Part shown: one piece after another, positions 48,499-56,631 of the stretch
Numbering within the stretch: the stretch's first letter is position 1
Layout: every line of letters begins with the position of its first letter
NCBI RefSeq assembly: GCF_000308815.1
Contig: NZ_BAFX01000075.1
Span: 1-64,000, forward strand
DNA length: 64,000 nucleotides
Direction of reading: 5' to 3'
Origin: Nocardia concava NBRC 100430
GTDB lineage: Bacteria; Actinomycetota; Actinomycetes; Mycobacteriales; Mycobacteriaceae
The notes under the pieces: model-generated
Databases searched by the model: none
What the model was told of the DNA's origin: nothing
What the model saw: only the letters and a program-made list of their open reading frames with translations
Translations under genes and position numbers: made by a program

Positions 48499-50163
48499 CT
48501 ACTTGGTGGTGAGTGGGGTGGTTCGGGGGGTGCCGTTGTCGGTTACGGTCAGGGCGATGGTGGTGCTGCCGGTATCCCAGGCGTCGAAGTCGAGGGCTGC
48601 GGTGCCGCCCGCGGGTACAGCGATGGTTGATTTGTCGAAGGTGCGTTCGGAGTGGTCGTCGGTGCGTTCGAGGTGGATGCCGATGTCGGACTTGGTGCCG
48701 GATTTGGTGGCGTCGACGGTGAAGACGTTGCGGTCCAGGGGGAGGGTGACGGTTACCGTGCCGTTGGGGGCGACTGCTGCGTGTTGGGCGGTGAAGGTGT
48801 AGTCGGCTTGTTCGTAGTTTTCGCCGATCTCGATGTCGGGGGACTGGGCGTCGGTGGAGGAATAGGTGATGCGGTCGCCGTCGATGGACATGTCGATGGT
48901 TGATTTCGCGCCGGGGGCGAGTTTGATGCCGGTTACCGCTACCTCGAAGGCGTCGCCGAGGATGACGACGTCGGTCGGGTCGGATTTCTTCATGCCGGTG
49001 CCGTCGACGGTGATCGTGAAGTGGATGCCGGAGGGGATTTCGTAGTCAGGTTCGGTGGCGTAGGTGGAATTGTTGGACTTGTTCTCGAGGAAGCGGGCGC
49101 CGGGAATCTCGTTGACGCGCTTGCCGTTCACGAAACCGATGCGGCGGCCCGTGTCATCGGTGATGAGCAGGTGGCCGTGGTCCTTCGGGTCGCCGTCGAG
49201 GTAGACGAGGGTGGGGACGCCGCTTTGCGCGGATCCCTTGCCGCCCTTGGCTTCATCGCCGGTGTAGGGGAAGGCGACGACGTGCTGGGCCGGGCTGGTG
49301 GGGTCGAGTTCGAGGGAGCCGGTGGTGGCGTCACCTTCGTACGGTTCGCTGGGCTCGGCGGGGTTCGAGGCGGTTTCGTAAGTCCAGGTATTGGCTTTCC
49401 GGTCCACGTCGATATGGCGGGTGATGCCGGGGTAATTGTTGTCGTAGATCAGGATGGCGGCCTTGTCGGCGCCCTTGTCCTCGATCGCGTACGGGGTGAC
49501 CTCGTGGCCGCCGGTCATATCGCGTTTGTAGAAGCCGATCGAATAGGTTTCCGGCGCCCCGGGTTTGAGCACCTCGACGAGTTTGTCGACGATCTGCGAC
49601 GGCGTGCCCTTGATCTGGCCTGCCTTGACCTCCGCGAAGTTCTGTCCGACGAACTGTTTCGCGATGAATTCCTGCAATTTCTGATTGTTGGCGAGCCCGA
49701 GTTCGGGCGTGCTGGCCGCGCCGAAGGTGGACGGCGTCAGCGCCTGGGAGTGCAGCAGCAGGCTGGCCACCGACATGCCGTAGCAGTGGCCGCCGCCCAT
49801 GCCCTTGTTCTGCTGCTCCATCCAGGCCTCGGCCTGCGGGATGAGGGCGCACGCGCCGTCGAGGACATTGGCGCACACCGCGTCACCGAAGAGGGTGCGC
49901 ATGGTGGCGGGGGTCAGGTTGGCCGGATTCTCGTCGTTGCCGTAGTTCTGGAAGCCGAAACCATTGACGGCGGGCCGGAATCCGGAATCGGCCAGCAGCG
50001 CACCGGTCGGCGTGTAGTCCGGCTCGGTGCCGGTCGTGCCCGTGCCCTTCGACGACTTCGTGGGGGCCGCGGCCGGGGACCCGGTATCGCCGCCGCAGCC
50101 GGCCAGCGTCAGCCCGAGGAGCAAGGTGGCGGCGGCCGCGGTCGGCTTGAGAAGAGATCGCAT
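48499..50163 (-). CDS. Lipoprotein with papain-like cysteine peptidase fold
   Basis: A 554-residue exported lipoprotein (RSLLKPTAAAATLLLGLTLAGCGG; lipobox LAGC, lipidated Cys about 23). After a Thr/Gly linker comes a domain with a possible Cys/His/Asp triad: GGGHCYGMSVASLL (about 126), TGGHEVTPYAIEDKG (about 226) and ILIYDNNYPG (about 245). This order is that of papain-like transglutaminase/peptidase folds. The last 200 residues are beta-rich. Proteolytic activity is inferred, not shown. ATG 50163 begins the signal. Confidence 0.72.
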   Translation of the reverse strand: MRSLLKPTAAAATLLLGLTLAGCGGDTGSPAAAPTKSSKGTGTTGTEPDYTPTGALLADSGFRPAVNGFGFQNYGNDENPANLTPATMRTLFGDAVCANVLDGACALIPQAEAWMEQQNKGMGGGHCYGMSVASLLLHSQALTPSTFGAASTPELGLANNQKLQEFIAKQFVGQNFAEVKAGQIKGTPSQIVDKLVEVLKPGAPETYSIGFYKRDMTGGHEVTPYAIEDKGADKAAILIYDNNYPGITRHIDVDRKANTWTYETASNPAEPSEPYEGDATTGSLELDPTSPAQHVVAFPYTGDEAKGGKGSAQSGVPTLVYLDGDPKDHGHLLITDDTGRRIGFVNGKRVNEIPGARFLENKSNNSTYATEPDYEIPSGIHFTITVDGTGMKKSDPTDVVILGDAFEVAVTGIKLAPGAKSTIDMSIDGDRITYSSTDAQSPDIEIGENYEQADYTFTAQHAAVAPNGTVTVTLPLDRNVFTVDATKSGTKSDIGIHLERTDDHSERTFDKSTIAVPAGGTAALDFDAWDTGSTTIALTVTDNGTPRTTPLTTK

Positions 50164-50246
50164 GCCGACAGAATCGGTCAAGCAGCGGAAACGGTGATCA
50201 CATGTGCGTCATTTCCGCATCACGGACCGATCCCTCCCCAGCCGCT

Positions 50247-51476
50247 CTATAGGCCGAGTTTGGTTACGGCGTTGTCTTCCAAGGGGTTCGCGGTGCGGAT
50301 GTAGCCGTGGACGGTGCGGGGGTTGGACCAGCGGCCCTGGCGCATGATCTCGCGGTCGCTGGCTCCACCCAGGGCGGCCTGGGTGGCGAAGCCGGCGCGC
50401 AGGGAGTGGCCGGAGAAGAGGGCGGGGTCCAGGCCTGCTCGCGCGGCATAGCGTTTGACGAGCTCGGCCACCGCGCGGCCCGACATCGCGGTGGAGGCGA
50501 TGCCGCCGTGACGGGAGATCGAGGGGAAGAGGGGGAGATCCGGGTCGGTGAGGGTGGTTCCGGTGAAGCCGTGGCAGCGGTGGATGTGGGGATCTGGGGG
50601 CGGGCTGGTGGTTAGCCAGCTGCGGAGGTCGGCGTCGGTGTGGATTTCACGCAGGCGGGTCCAGTCCGCGAAGGCGCAGACCGGGCAGGTGCGGGGACGT
50701 TGACCGCGCGGGAGCGCCACGCGTTGTTCGTTCACGCCCGTGGGGTCGGTCTTGGTGGTCGGAAGTTGGATCAACAGCAGCGGTTCACCGGTGGTGTGGT
50801 CGGTCGTCACCATGACGTCGGTGACCCGTAGCGCGGCGATTTCGCTGCGCCGCAACGCACCCGCGAAGCCGACCAGCAGCAGCAAGGTGTCGCGCCGTCG
50901 CGCCGGTTCGGTGGGCCACCCCGGCGGAGGCAGTTCGGCAAGCAGTTGGTCCAGGGTGTGCAGCAGCACCGGACGCTTGCGCTTGGGCTGGCTGCGCCGG
51001 GTGCGGCGGATACCGCGCAAGGTCAGCCGCACCACATCGGCGCGGGTGGGCGACGGCAGCCCGTTCGCGGCGTGAACGGCGGCCAGCGCGGCCGCCTTAC
51101 GCTCCAAAGTGGCAGCGCTGAAGGCCCATTCGCTGTTCTCCCGGCGCGCGTCGGCGGCCGCGGCCAGATACACCGCCACATCGAGCGGATCGGCGGGCAG
51201 CGCCTGCCGCGATTCCGCCGCACACCACGCCGCCCACGCGATCCAATCGGTTCGATAGGCGCGCAACGTATTCGCCGACTGCGACGCCTCCAGATACCGC
51301 CGCAGCGACCCGGCCTGCACCTCGTCGAACCGGTCCCGCACCAGCCGCAATGCTGCCGCATCGACCAGCACACTGCGCACTCCGCGCCGCAGCTCCCCGC
51401 GCACCTCCTCGGGCACCGCGATCACCGCGCCCCGCTCCTCCGGCGACTCCGGGCTGACCTGCGTCGGATCTGGCAT
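50247..51476 (-). CDS. Tyrosine recombinase/integrase
   Basis: The 409-residue site-specific recombinase has an N-terminal SAM-like DNA-binding domain (SLRRYLEASQSANTLRAYRTDWIAWAAWCA) and a catalytic domain: Arg in GALRRSEIAALR, HxxR in SGHSLRAGF, Trp in QGRWSNPRTVHGYI and the nucleophilic Tyr in the same block. ATG 51476 is preferred; the longer frame to 51683 is unlikely. No excisionase, phage gene or obvious att site is nearby, so it is either a lone chromosomal integrase or the remnant of an element. Confidence 0.85.
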   Translation of the reverse strand: MPDPTQVSPESPEERGAVIAVPEEVRGELRRGVRSVLVDAAALRLVRDRFDEVQAGSLRRYLEASQSANTLRAYRTDWIAWAAWCAAESRQALPADPLDVAVYLAAAADARRENSEWAFSAATLERKAAALAAVHAANGLPSPTRADVVRLTLRGIRRTRRSQPKRKRPVLLHTLDQLLAELPPPGWPTEPARRRDTLLLLVGFAGALRRSEIAALRVTDVMVTTDHTTGEPLLLIQLPTTKTDPTGVNEQRVALPRGQRPRTCPVCAFADWTRLREIHTDADLRSWLTTSPPPDPHIHRCHGFTGTTLTDPDLPLFPSISRHGGIASTAMSGRAVAELVKRYAARAGLDPALFSGHSLRAGFATQAALGGASDREIMRQGRWSNPRTVHGYIRTANPLEDNAVTKLGL

Positions 51477-51499
51477 GCCCCCGACCCTAGATTGAAGAG

Positions 51500-52714
51500 G
51501 TGTTCCCGTTGCAGCAGACCCCGATTCGCGTGTCCGACTCAACACTCGACGACCTCCGCCACCGCCTCGCCCTGACCCGCTGGTACGACGACGACGGCAA
51601 CGCCGACGGCTTCTACGGCGTACCCACCGCCTACCTGCGTGAACTGGTCGACTACTGGCGCAACGAGTTCGATTGGCGCGCACAGGAAAAGGCGATGAAC
51701 GCCTACGAGCACTACCGGGTCGAGATCGACGGCGTCCCGATCCATTTCCTGCGCAGACCCGGCACCGGCGACAACCCGACCCCGCTGATCCTCACCCACG
51801 GCTGGCCCTGGACCTTCTGGCACTGGTCGAAGGTCATCGACCCGCTCGCCGACCCGGCGGCCCACGGCGGCGACCCCGCCGACGCCTTCGACGTCATCGT
51901 CCCCTCACTGCCGGGTTTCGGCTTCTCCACCCCGATCCCGCAGCGCCCGGACCTGAACTACTGGAAGATCGCCGACCTCTGGCACACCCTCATGACCGAG
52001 GTGCTGGGCCACCGCAGATACGCCGCCGCGGGATGCGATGTCGGTGCGCTCGTGACCGGTCAGCTCGGCCACAAATACGCCGACTCCCTGTATGGCATCC
52101 ACATCGGTTCGGGCCAGCGCCTGGACCTGTTCAATGGCGAGCGCGCCTGGGACATCACCGGCGGCCGCCCCATCCCCGAAGGCCTGCCAGCCGACGTCCA
52201 CGCGCGAATCATCGAGCTGGAGAAGCGCTTTGCCGTGCACCTCACCGCCCAGATGCTCGCCCCCGCGACGCTGGCCCACGGCCTGTCGGACTCACCGGCG
52301 GGCATGCTGGCCTGGATCCTCGAGCGCTGGATGCACTGGAGCGACAACGACGGCGACGTGGAAGCCGTGTTCTCCAAGGACGAACTGCTCACCCACGCGA
52401 CCATCTACTGGGCGACCAACACTATCGGCACCTCGATGCGCCTGTACGCCAACCACAATCGCTATCCCTGGACTCCGTCGCACGACCGCTGGCCGGTCGT
52501 CGAGGCGCCCACCGGGCTCACCTTCGTCGCACACGAGAACCCGCCCGGCGTCACCACCGCCCAACGCGCCCAGCACTTCCGCGACAGCGACCGCGGCCAG
52601 TGGTACAACCTCGTGAACGTCACCGCCCACGATCATGGCGGCCACTTCATCCCGTGGGAGATCCCGGCGGAATGGACCGAGGATCTCCGCCGGACCTTCC
52701 GTGGCCGTCGCTGA
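51500..52714 (+). CDS. Epoxide-hydrolase-type alpha/beta hydrolase with EHN domain
   Basis: The 404-residue product has the EHN N-terminal domain (LQQTPIRVSDSTLDDLRHRLALTRWYDDD; DYWRNEFDWRAQEKAMNAYEHYRVEIDGVPIHFL) and an alpha/beta hydrolase core: HGWPWTFW, FDVIVPSLPGFGFS, nucleophile Asp in GCDVGALVTG, and the C-terminal His in HDHGGHFIPWE. Juvenile-hormone-esterase-like epoxide hydrolases open epoxides to diols. GTG 51500 lies 24 bp from the integrase start on the other strand. Confidence 0.9.
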   Translation: MFPLQQTPIRVSDSTLDDLRHRLALTRWYDDDGNADGFYGVPTAYLRELVDYWRNEFDWRAQEKAMNAYEHYRVEIDGVPIHFLRRPGTGDNPTPLILTHGWPWTFWHWSKVIDPLADPAAHGGDPADAFDVIVPSLPGFGFSTPIPQRPDLNYWKIADLWHTLMTEVLGHRRYAAAGCDVGALVTGQLGHKYADSLYGIHIGSGQRLDLFNGERAWDITGGRPIPEGLPADVHARIIELEKRFAVHLTAQMLAPATLAHGLSDSPAGMLAWILERWMHWSDNDGDVEAVFSKDELLTHATIYWATNTIGTSMRLYANHNRYPWTPSHDRWPVVEAPTGLTFVAHENPPGVTTAQRAQHFRDSDRGQWYNLVNVTAHDHGGHFIPWEIPAEWTEDLRRTFRGRR

Positions 52715-52736
52715 CAAGGTGGCCGTCGCTGACAAC
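52701..52736. repeat. Tandem 18-bp repeat at the end of the epoxide hydrolase gene
   Basis: GTGGCCGTCGCTGACAA(G/C) occurs twice in tandem (52701-52718, 52719-52736). The first copy contains the stop codon of the gene, so this probably arose by replication slippage after the coding region. Confidence 0.7.
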
Positions 52737-52806
52737 AAGAGTGTGCCGACGCCGGCGACAAATCGTGTCAGGGGCCTTTGCGCCGCCGCACCGGCAATCG
52801 GGGCAA

Positions 52807-53238
52807 TCAGGCCGGATCGGACGTGCGAGTCAGGGCGAGGACGGGGATCTCCCGATCGACTTTCGCCTGGAAATCGGCCAGGAACGGGGACACCACAAGC
52901 TGGCGTTCCCAGAACAGGTTCCGCTCGTCCCCGGTCAGCACGGTGGCGGTGACCCGCCAGGATTCGGTCCCCACCTCGACCGTCGCGGCCGGATTGGCCA
53001 TCAGGTTGTGGTACCAGCCGGGTCGATGCGCCCGTCCGCCGTTGGCGGCGAACACCACCACGCGCTCACCATCGCGCTGATACGCCAGCGGCCAGGTCCG
53101 CTCTTCGCCGCTTCGGGCCCCGACGGTGGTGAGCAGCAGCAACGGTGTGTCGGCGAACTGCCCGCCGACCCGCCCGCCGCCCTCGCGGAATTGCTGGATT
53201 ATGTCCTCGTTCAGCCGCTGACGGGCAATGTCGGTCAC
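52807..53238 (-). CDS. Deazaflavin (F420)-dependent nitroreductase-family protein
   Basis: A 143-residue Ddn-like protein: LLLLTTVGARSGEERTWPLAYQRDGERVVVFAANGGRAHRPGWYHNLMANPAATVEVG. The TTxGRxSG...PGWYHNLxANP pattern is that of the mycobacterial deazaflavin-dependent nitroreductases that bind F420H2 in a split barrel. It reduces quinones or nitro compounds in relatives. Converges on the epoxide hydrolase. Confidence 0.92.
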   Translation of the reverse strand: MTDIARQRLNEDIIQQFREGGGRVGGQFADTPLLLLTTVGARSGEERTWPLAYQRDGERVVVFAANGGRAHRPGWYHNLMANPAATVEVGTESWRVTATVLTGDERNLFWERQLVVSPFLADFQAKVDREIPVLALTRTSDPA

Positions 53239-53294
53239 GCGCGCTTCAACTGCCCTGGCGCGCCGCGTATTCCGCTACGCGGGCGCACCACGAC

Positions 53295-53525
53295 TCAGTG
53301 TTGCAATCGCCATGCGGCGTCCGGCTTCGGAAGAGGCCAGTCCCAGCCGTATTTGGTGCGCAGATCCAGTAGCTGCTGCCGCCGCCCGCACGACTGCTCG
53401 CTATCGCCGTCGCCCTCGATGCAATTGCGGTGGATCCACATCATGGCCTCGACGGTGCCCGAGAGGCGCATGGCGTCGTGCTCGGGCATACGATGATGCT
53501 CGAGCACAGACGGCGTGTCCGACAT
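53295..53525 (-). CDS. Small conserved-type hypothetical protein
   Basis: A 76-residue protein (VLEHHRMPEHDAMRLSGTVEAMMWIHRNCIEGDGDSEQSCGRRQQLLDLRTKYGWDWPLPKPDAAWRLQH) with two Cys, His-rich N-terminus and Trp-rich C-terminus. Coding is supported by codon third positions and compact composition. No domain is recognised. Confidence 0.5.
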   Translation of the reverse strand: MSDTPSVLEHHRMPEHDAMRLSGTVEAMMWIHRNCIEGDGDSEQSCGRRQQLLDLRTKYGWDWPLPKPDAAWRLQH

Positions 53526-53600
53526 GGCCCAATCATCCCCCAGAAGGGCCGGACTGTCGTGCAGTCCGAGTAGCTTCGCCTCTTGCGTGAGGAGACGTTC

Positions 53601-54467
53601 ATGTGCCGACTGTTCGGATTGTCAGCCGCGCCGGAGCGGGTGCGCGCGACGTTCTGGTTGCTGGACGCGCCCGACAGTCTGTCCGAGCAAAGTCACCGCG
53701 AACCGGACGGAGTCGGGCTCGGTACATTCACCGCCGAGGGTGCGCCGTTGGTGGAGAAGCAACCGATCGCGGCTTATTCGGATCGGTTGTTCGCGCAGGA
53801 GGCACGCGAGCGGGAATCGGCGACATTCGTGGCGCATGTGCGATTCGCCTCCACCGGTGGGCTCAGCACCAGGAACACGCATCCGTTCGAGCAGCGTGGG
53901 CGCTTGTTCGCCCATAACGGGGTGCTGCAGGGACTCGAGGAACTCGAGACCGAACTCGGTGACTATCGCCGACTTGTCCACGGCGACACCGATTCCGAGC
54001 GATTCTTCGCGCTCATCACCAAACGCGTCGACCACCACTCCGGCGATGTCACCGCCGGAATCACCGATGCGGTCCGATGGATAGCCGACCGGCTACCGGT
54101 CTACGCGCTCAATCTGATCCTCACCACCGCCACCGGCCTGTGGGCGCTGCGCTACCCGGACACCCACGAGCTGTACGTTCTGCGGCGCGCGGCCGGTGGC
54201 GCACAAGGAGATCAGCATCTCGACCATCGCGGCGGTCCTGGCATCCGCACCCACAGCGGCACCCTCGCCGATTACCCCGCCGTCGTCATCGCCAGCGAGC
54301 CCATGGACCAGGATCCGGGCTGGCGGGCGATGGCTCCCGGCGAACTGCTCCACGTGACGGGGCGACTCGAGGTGCGGTCGAGCATCATCGTGGATTCCCC
54401 GCCCCGGCATCTGCTTTCCCTCGCGCACCTGGACGCGAACGTCGCCGCCTCGCAGAGCGCGCGCTGA
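53601..54467 (+). CDS. Class II glutamine amidotransferase
   Basis: The 288-residue product begins MCRLFGLSA, so Cys2 becomes the N-terminal nucleophile of a class II amidotransferase domain. Other motifs: HREPDGVGLG, FVAHVRFASTGGLSTRNTHPF, LFAHNGVLQG. This matches stand-alone YafJ/EgtC-like amidotransferases. EgtC hydrolyses gamma-glutamyl bonds, but no ergothioneine genes are nearby. GTGAGGAG lies 7 bp upstream of the ATG. Confidence 0.9.
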   Translation: MCRLFGLSAAPERVRATFWLLDAPDSLSEQSHREPDGVGLGTFTAEGAPLVEKQPIAAYSDRLFAQEARERESATFVAHVRFASTGGLSTRNTHPFEQRGRLFAHNGVLQGLEELETELGDYRRLVHGDTDSERFFALITKRVDHHSGDVTAGITDAVRWIADRLPVYALNLILTTATGLWALRYPDTHELYVLRRAAGGAQGDQHLDHRGGPGIRTHSGTLADYPAVVIASEPMDQDPGWRAMAPGELLHVTGRLEVRSSIIVDSPPRHLLSLAHLDANVAASQSAR

Positions 54468-54476
54468 TCTCGCGGG

Positions 54477-55274
54477 TCAGTCCTCGCGTGAGGCGCGCGC
54501 CAAATCGACCGTCGCCGCACGCAATTCTGCGATCGAATCGATCGGTGCGAGATACCCGATACGCGTCACGGCGATCCCGCGCGGCGTGGTGACCCGCAGA
54601 TCGAGCCCGTAGCGGTCGGCGCGCTCGCAGACCGCGGCGGTGGCGTCCGGGTAACCGCCACGCGCCCGCGCCATGTCCAGCAGCGCATCGGCGTGGTCGT
54701 CATTGAGGTGGGCGACGGCGCGGGCCGCGGCCGGAATGATCGGATCCGCGGTGGCGGCGGCATACTCCTCGGCGGTGGCCGAATCCATGCGCCCGTAACC
54801 GCCGACCCAGCGGGCGCGCTGCACGCGCAGCACCCACACGGTGAAATCGCTGAAGTCGATATAGGTCTTGGCGGAGGGAACCGCGGCCAGATGCGCCTCG
54901 CGCGCCGCGACCGCCTCCTCGCCGGTGGGCCGTTCCGCGATGCCCGCCAAGGTCAATCGCGTCCCCGCCAGCGGATCCGAGGGCAGGTCCGGCGCGACGA
55001 TCGAGACGCTCGCGCGCGGATCGGCGGCCAGATTGCGGCCGTGCTCGGCCAGCCGCGAGACACACAGCACCGGCTGGCCCGCGAGCAGTCCGTAGGTGAC
55101 GAAGCTGGCCCACGGTCCGCCATCGGTGGTCAGCGTCGCCAAGGTGGCCGTATTCGTCGCCGCCGCAACCGTTCTGGCCTCGTCGGCGGGGGTCGGGCGG
55201 GTGGTGATCGCGATCGGTGTCAGCGGTGGGGGAGCCGAGGGCGCGTCACCCGGGTCGCCGTGGTCGAGGGCCAT
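54477..55274 (-). CDS. HugZ-like haem-oxygenase/PPOX fold protein (DUF2470)
   Basis: A 265-residue protein with a split-barrel PPOX domain (TVAAATNTATLATLTTDGGPWASFVTYGLLAGQPVLCVSRLAEHGRNLAADPRASVSIV; GGYGRMD) and a C-terminal DUF2470 domain (VAHLNDDHADALLDMARARGGY). This pairing is that of HugZ-type haem oxygenases and chloroplast-like homologues. His in LNDDHADAL is the usual haem-site residue. 19 bp upstream is the end of dinB. Confidence 0.85.
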   Translation of the reverse strand: MALDHGDPGDAPSAPPPLTPIAITTRPTPADEARTVAAATNTATLATLTTDGGPWASFVTYGLLAGQPVLCVSRLAEHGRNLAADPRASVSIVAPDLPSDPLAGTRLTLAGIAERPTGEEAVAAREAHLAAVPSAKTYIDFSDFTVWVLRVQRARWVGGYGRMDSATAEEYAAATADPIIPAAARAVAHLNDDHADALLDMARARGGYPDATAAVCERADRYGLDLRVTTPRGIAVTRIGYLAPIDSIAELRAATVDLARASRED

Positions 55275-55293
55275 GGGGGACAGGCTACGCCGC

Positions 55294-56523
55294 TCAATCG
55301 GGAAGAATTGGGACGGAAAGCCCTTCGCCCCGGCGCAGCAGTGCCGCGCGGGTGACGGTGCCCGCGCCGAAACGGTCCCGCAGCGCGTCCAGGGTCGAAT
55401 CCAAGGTCGATTCCGCCCGCGCCTCGAACGGCAGGGACAGCTGCATGGTGTCGGCATTGTCGAGATTCGTCAGCGACAGCCCGATCAGCGTGAGACCCCC
55501 GCGCTCGTGAATCAGCGGCTGCGCGGTCTCGAGCAGGGTGCGCGCCGCGCTCAGGATCACCGCCCCGCGATCGGTCGCCTCGGGCAGGGTGTGCGAGCGG
55601 GTGGCGCGCCCGAAATCATCGAAACGCATGCGCAGCACCACCGTTCGGCAGACCCGCCGCGCCGTGCGCAACCGGTGCCCGAGCCGATCGGCCAAACCGT
55701 GCAGATACGCCTCGATCTCCTCATCGCTGCGATGCCGGCGCCCGAGCGCGCGTTGCGCACCGATCGAGCGCCGCCGCCGACCGGTATCCACCCGCCGCGG
55801 GTCCCGCGCCCACGACAGCGCGTGCAAATGCCTGCCGACCGCCGGTCCGAGCACCGCGGCCAGCGGCCCCTCACCCAACTCGGCGAGCTGACCCACCCGC
55901 GTGATGCCGCGTTCGTGCAGCTCCCGCGCGGTCACCTCGCCCACACCCCACAGCCGCTCCACCGGCAGCGGATGCAGGAATTCCAGCTCTTTGTCCGGCG
56001 GAACCTCCAGCAGCCCATCGGGTTTGGACACCGCGCTGGCCACCTTGGCGAGGAACTTGGTGCGCGCCACCCCGACCGAGATCGGCAACCCGACCTCCGC
56101 CCGCACCCGGGCCCGCAGCCGCTGCGCGATATCCACCGGCGCCCCGGCGATCCGCCACAGTCCGGCCACATCGAGGAACGCCTCGTCGATCGAAATACCC
56201 TCGACCTCCGGGGTGGTGTCCCGGAAGATCTCGAAAACCTGCTTGCTGGCTTGCGAATACGCCGACATCCGGGGCGGCACCACGATAGCGTGCGGACATA
56301 GATTCATCGCCTGCCGCAGATTCATGGGCGTCCGAACCCCGAAGGCCTTCGCCTCATAGCTGGCGGCCAGCACGACTCCGCCGCCGACGAGGACGGGCCG
56401 GCCGCGCAGGCGCGGATTGTCACGCTGTTCCACCGAGGCATAGAAGGAGTCCAGGTCAGCATGCAGAATGGCCGCCCGCTCGGGGCGGTCGCTGGGGCTC
56501 ACCACGGGACCGGACACGAACAT
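55294..56523 (-). CDS. dinB: DNA polymerase IV (Y-family)
   Basis: A 409-residue Y-family polymerase: HADLDSFYASVEQRDNPRLRGRPVLVGGGVVLAASYEAKAFGVRTPMNLRQA, catalytic SIDEAFLD, ISVGVARTKFLAKVAS, and little-finger region with DTGRRRRSIGAQRALGRR. It ends in a beta-clamp-like LSLPF motif. An SOS box overlaps the chosen ATG (56523), and a -10-like TATGCG (56534-56529) lies about 6 bp upstream, which fits leaderless, LexA-repressed expression. It performs error-prone translesion synthesis. Confidence 0.93.
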   Translation of the reverse strand: MFVSGPVVSPSDRPERAAILHADLDSFYASVEQRDNPRLRGRPVLVGGGVVLAASYEAKAFGVRTPMNLRQAMNLCPHAIVVPPRMSAYSQASKQVFEIFRDTTPEVEGISIDEAFLDVAGLWRIAGAPVDIAQRLRARVRAEVGLPISVGVARTKFLAKVASAVSKPDGLLEVPPDKELEFLHPLPVERLWGVGEVTARELHERGITRVGQLAELGEGPLAAVLGPAVGRHLHALSWARDPRRVDTGRRRRSIGAQRALGRRHRSDEEIEAYLHGLADRLGHRLRTARRVCRTVVLRMRFDDFGRATRSHTLPEATDRGAVILSAARTLLETAQPLIHERGGLTLIGLSLTNLDNADTMQLSLPFEARAESTLDSTLDALRDRFGAGTVTRAALLRRGEGLSVPILPD

Positions 56524-56530
56524 ATGTTCG
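56517..56530. promoter_or_regulatory. LexA (SOS) box of dinB
   Basis: The perfect dyad CGAAC-ATAT-GTTCG matches the actinobacterial SOS consensus (TCGAAC-N4-GTTCGA) in its core. It covers the probable transcription start and the ATG of dinB, so LexA binding would block initiation. Confidence 0.88.
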
Positions 56531-56631
56531 CATACCCATCGGTCTGATGTGTTGAGGTCCCTGGATCGGGCGCAGAGGTTCGACATTTTCGGCAGCAGTG
56601 CGCGGTCGTGTGAGATGGTGAGGTTTCACTC

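Noticed and set aside
49021..50304. 427-codon open frame opposite the papain-like lipoprotein
   Set aside because: Gly/Val/Asp repeats reflect codon bias of the real gene on the other strand.
50247..51476. Integrase as the edge of a genomic island
   Set aside because: No att repeats, tRNA, phage or conjugation genes were found on either side; no island boundary can be supported.
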